Positions 43,284-45,155 of a stretch of 45,155 nt of DNA are shown piece by piece (position 1 is the first letter of the stretch; each line of letters starts with the position of its first letter). The notes under the pieces were generated by a model. The model was not told the DNA's origin. It saw only the letters and a program-made list of their open reading frames with translations, and searched no databases. Both the position numbers and the translations under genes were made by a program. This DNA comes from Nitrospirota bacterium (GTDB lineage Bacteria > Nitrospirota > Nitrospiria > Nitrospirales > Nitrospiraceae), in contig JACRQB010000087.1 of the NCBI GenBank assembly GCA_016222925.1, positions 1 through 45,155 of the forward strand, written 5' to 3'.

Positions 43284-45155
43284 ATGCCTGCCTTTGTAAG
43301 GACCTTACTCCTTCTTCTTACCGCTCATGTCCGGCAATGGCCGTTACGCACGCTGCTGACGATCGTCGGAGTGGCGCTCGGTGTGTCGGCCTCCGTCGCC
43401 GTGCGGACTGCCAACGTCGACGTACTGCGGTCCTTTGAACAGGCGGTCTTGACGGTGGCTGGTCCCACGACCTTGGAGGTGTCAGGAGGGGAGACCGGGC
43501 TTGATGAACAGATCATTATACAGGTCAGAACCATCGCCGGCGTGACGTCTGCATCGCCGGTGATTCTACAAACGGCTGTTCGCATGAGGGGAGAGCGCGT
43601 CGACCAAGCGGTGCAAGTGGTGGGGCTGGATCTTCTGGCCGAATTCAATACACGCGGGTTCCGCATGAGCCAGCCGTCAACGGAAAGTCAGTTGATGGGG
43701 ATGATTGAGCCACAGGCGGTGTTCTTGGGAGCCCAATTGGCCACGGAGTGGAACCTGTCGGTCGATGACCAGCTCGATCTTCTCCTTGGATCTAGGCGTC
43801 TCACTTGTCGGGTTGCAGGGATTCTTCAAAATGGGTTGGACCGACCTTCGTCATGGGAACGCATGGCCGTGATGGATATCGCTGCGGCACAAATTACGTT
43901 CGGGATGGTTGGGAAGTTGGATCGAATCGATATCGTGACCGACAAACACAAGACCGTCGACGAGGTCGCACAGAACCTACGGACTGTTCTACCGCCCTAT
44001 TTGACGGTGGAACGGCCGGCCAACAGGACGAGGCAAGTTGAGCAAATGGTGCGCGCCTTCCGTCTCAATCTGACGGTGTTGAGCTGGGTTGGCCTGTTAG
44101 TCGGAATGTTTCTGATCTACAACACGATGGCATTCGCCGTTGCCCAGAGGAGACGAGAAATCGGAATCTATCGAGCCATCGGGATGACTCAGTCTCGGGT
44201 GGCAGTATTGTTTTTGATGGAAGCCGGGTTCTTTGGATTATTGGGAGGAATTGCCGGAAGTATAACCGGAATGGTGCTCGCGCAAGAGCTGGTGGCCCTG
44301 CTCAGTCGGACGATTTCGGATCTCTATGCTCCGGTCGGAGCCGGCGAAGGAGGGCTATTCCAGAGCGGCCAATTCTGGAGCATGATGCTCGAAGGCATTG
44401 TGATCGGGTGCGTCATGTCCATGATCGGGGCCGTCGGTCCAAGCCTGGATGCCAGCCGCACCGCGACCGTACGAGCGCTGGCTCCTGGTGACTATGAAGC
44501 GAGCCAGCAGCTACGAGTGGGGATGCTCGCCATCATGGGACTGAGTTTGCTCGCCGTTGCGGGGCTCTTGAGTCTGCCAGGCCCCATCAATGGGGTTCCT
44601 GTCATGGGGTACGCGGCAACGCTCTGTCTGTTGGCCGGTCTGGCCTGTCTGGCCCCGATCTGTGTCACTGGATGGCGGCGTCCGCGACACTATGTGGGAC
44701 GTGCAGGGGGAGCAGGGGGAGTCATGAGGGGGATTGCCGTGGAGCATGCCTCGCGCAGTCCAGGCCGAAACGGAGTGACTGTCTCTGCCTTGATGGTGGG
44801 ATTAGCAATTATGATCGGCGTGCTGGTCATGGTGCGAAGTTTTCGGCATACGGTCGAACTATGGGTCACCGATACGGTCTTGGCCGATCTGGTCGTGGCG
44901 CCCTCACTGTGGCTGCGGGGTACGGAGATCGGAGGTGCCGGACGGAGTCTTCCGCCAACATGGTTGACCGTCTTGTCTTCCATCCCTGAAGTAGCAGCAG
45001 TGGATAGTTATCGCGATGTCCGGGTGGAGGTGAACGGCCAACGGGTGGCTATCGTCTCACGAGATCTGCGGTTGCATGCCCAATGGAGCCGGTATCTTGT
45101 CCGCCAGGGCGATTCTTCAGAACAGCTCATACGGGCAGCCGATACCCGTGGTCTC
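43284..45155 (+). CDS. Large FtsX-type ABC permease, 3' end outside window
   Basis: The frame is open for 624 codons to the window edge. An N-terminal helix (RTLLTIVGVALGVSASVAVRTANVDVL) is followed by a periplasmic domain, then three helices with the FtsX coupling region (FRLNLTVLSWVGLLVGMFLIYNTMAFAVAQRRREIGIYRAIGMTQSRV), then two more hydrophobic segments and a second FtsX-like half (RGIAVEHASRSPGRNGVTVSALMVGLAIMIGVLVMVRSF). This is the ten-helix tandem arrangement of the YbbP/Lol-type export permeases. The likely ATPase is the LolD-like one at 41235. Cargo unknown. Confidence 0.88.
   Translation, partial: MPAFVRTLLLLLTAHVRQWPLRTLLTIVGVALGVSASVAVRTANVDVLRSFEQAVLTVAGPTTLEVSGGETGLDEQIIIQVRTIAGVTSASPVILQTAVRMRGERVDQAVQVVGLDLLAEFNTRGFRMSQPSTESQLMGMIEPQAVFLGAQLATEWNLSVDDQLDLLLGSRRLTCRVAGILQNGLDRPSSWERMAVMDIAAAQITFGMVGKLDRIDIVTDKHKTVDEVAQNLRTVLPPYLTVERPANRTRQVEQMVRAFRLNLTVLSWVGLLVGMFLIYNTMAFAVAQRRREIGIYRAIGMTQSRVAVLFLMEAGFFGLLGGIAGSITGMVLAQELVALLSRTISDLYAPVGAGEGGLFQSGQFWSMMLEGIVIGCVMSMIGAVGPSLDASRTATVRALAPGDYEASQQLRVGMLAIMGLSLLAVAGLLSLPGPINGVPVMGYAATLCLLAGLACLAPICVTGWRRPRHYVGRAGGAGGVMRGIAVEHASRSPGRNGVTVSALMVGLAIMIGVLVMVRSFRHTVELWVTDTVLADLVVAPSLWLRGTEIGGAGRSLPPTWLTVLSSIPEVAAVDSYRDVRVEVNGQRVAIVSRDLRLHAQWSRYLVRQGDSSEQLIRAADTRGL

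Noticed and set aside
1..45155. CRISPR array, tRNA or rRNA gene, toxin-antitoxin or defence island
   Set aside because: No regularly spaced repeats, no cloverleaf-like conserved tRNA segments and no recognisable defence genes were seen by eye; a covariance search was not possible.

Overview
The window looks like one contig piece from a Nitrospira-type bacterium (phylum Nitrospirota). This is an inference from gene content and style: moderately GC-rich DNA, many GTG and TTG starts, a c-di-GMP regulatory layer, and housekeeping blocks such as radA / LolB-like lipoprotein / tsaB / rimI / DUF465 / tatC and tsaD / hflX / nth / yicC / gmk / rpoZ / coaBC / TPR / aroQ / efp / accB / accC. No rRNA or tRNA gene, CRISPR array or intact mobile element was seen.

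Layout. 1-2.4 kb: a decayed GGDEF-EAL gene, a PilZ gene and a decayed IS3-type transposase. 2.5-8.7 kb: sthA and an HDOD gene (minus strand), a coiled-coil secreted protein and a cupin (plus strand), then a cytochrome c remnant, a transketolase and a fibronectin-III lipoprotein (minus strand). 9.0-10.3 kb: an Rrf2-type Fe-S regulator with a TauE/SafE permease, preceded by a promoter with a built-in palindrome. 10.5-17.6 kb: a plus-strand run from radA to a lipoprotein. 17.7-20.3 kb: a glycosyltransferase and an FprA-like ferredoxin-NADP reductase. 20.4-23.5 kb: nadK and clpC, divergent. 23.5-33.7 kb: a long tightly packed plus-strand housekeeping run. 33.9-37.2 kb: a MacAB-type three-gene efflux system. 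37.3-41.1 kb: a minus-strand run of HD-GYP, RusA, MraZ, an excisionase-like HTH protein, an FmdB zinc ribbon and ComF. 41.2-45.2 kb: an ABC ATPase overlapping a class 1A dihydroorotate dehydrogenase, a solo LuxR HTH protein, and an FtsX-type permease cut by the window end.

The most striking feature is damage to conserved genes. Besides the ordinary pseudogenes at the left end, the transketolase, NAD kinase, ClpC, guanylate kinase and TsaB genes each lack an internal piece. In four of them (tkt, nadK, clpC, gmk) both ends of the gene are recognisable and a central block is missing, in frame in tkt and nadK and out of frame in clpC and gmk. TsaB has a small frameshift. A cytochrome c gene has also lost its 5' end right against the transketolase stop codon. 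Guanylate kinase, NAD kinase and TsaB are normally essential and single-copy, so either the sequence carries assembly deletions, or intact copies exist elsewhere, or the locus is undergoing real decay. Reads would decide this.

I did not find a convincing new multi-gene defence or biosynthetic system. The best regulatory leads are the Rrf2/TauE promoter palindrome, a probable ATT start for hflX, and the mraZ neighbourhood, where a RusA-type resolvase sits in place of the expected rsmH.
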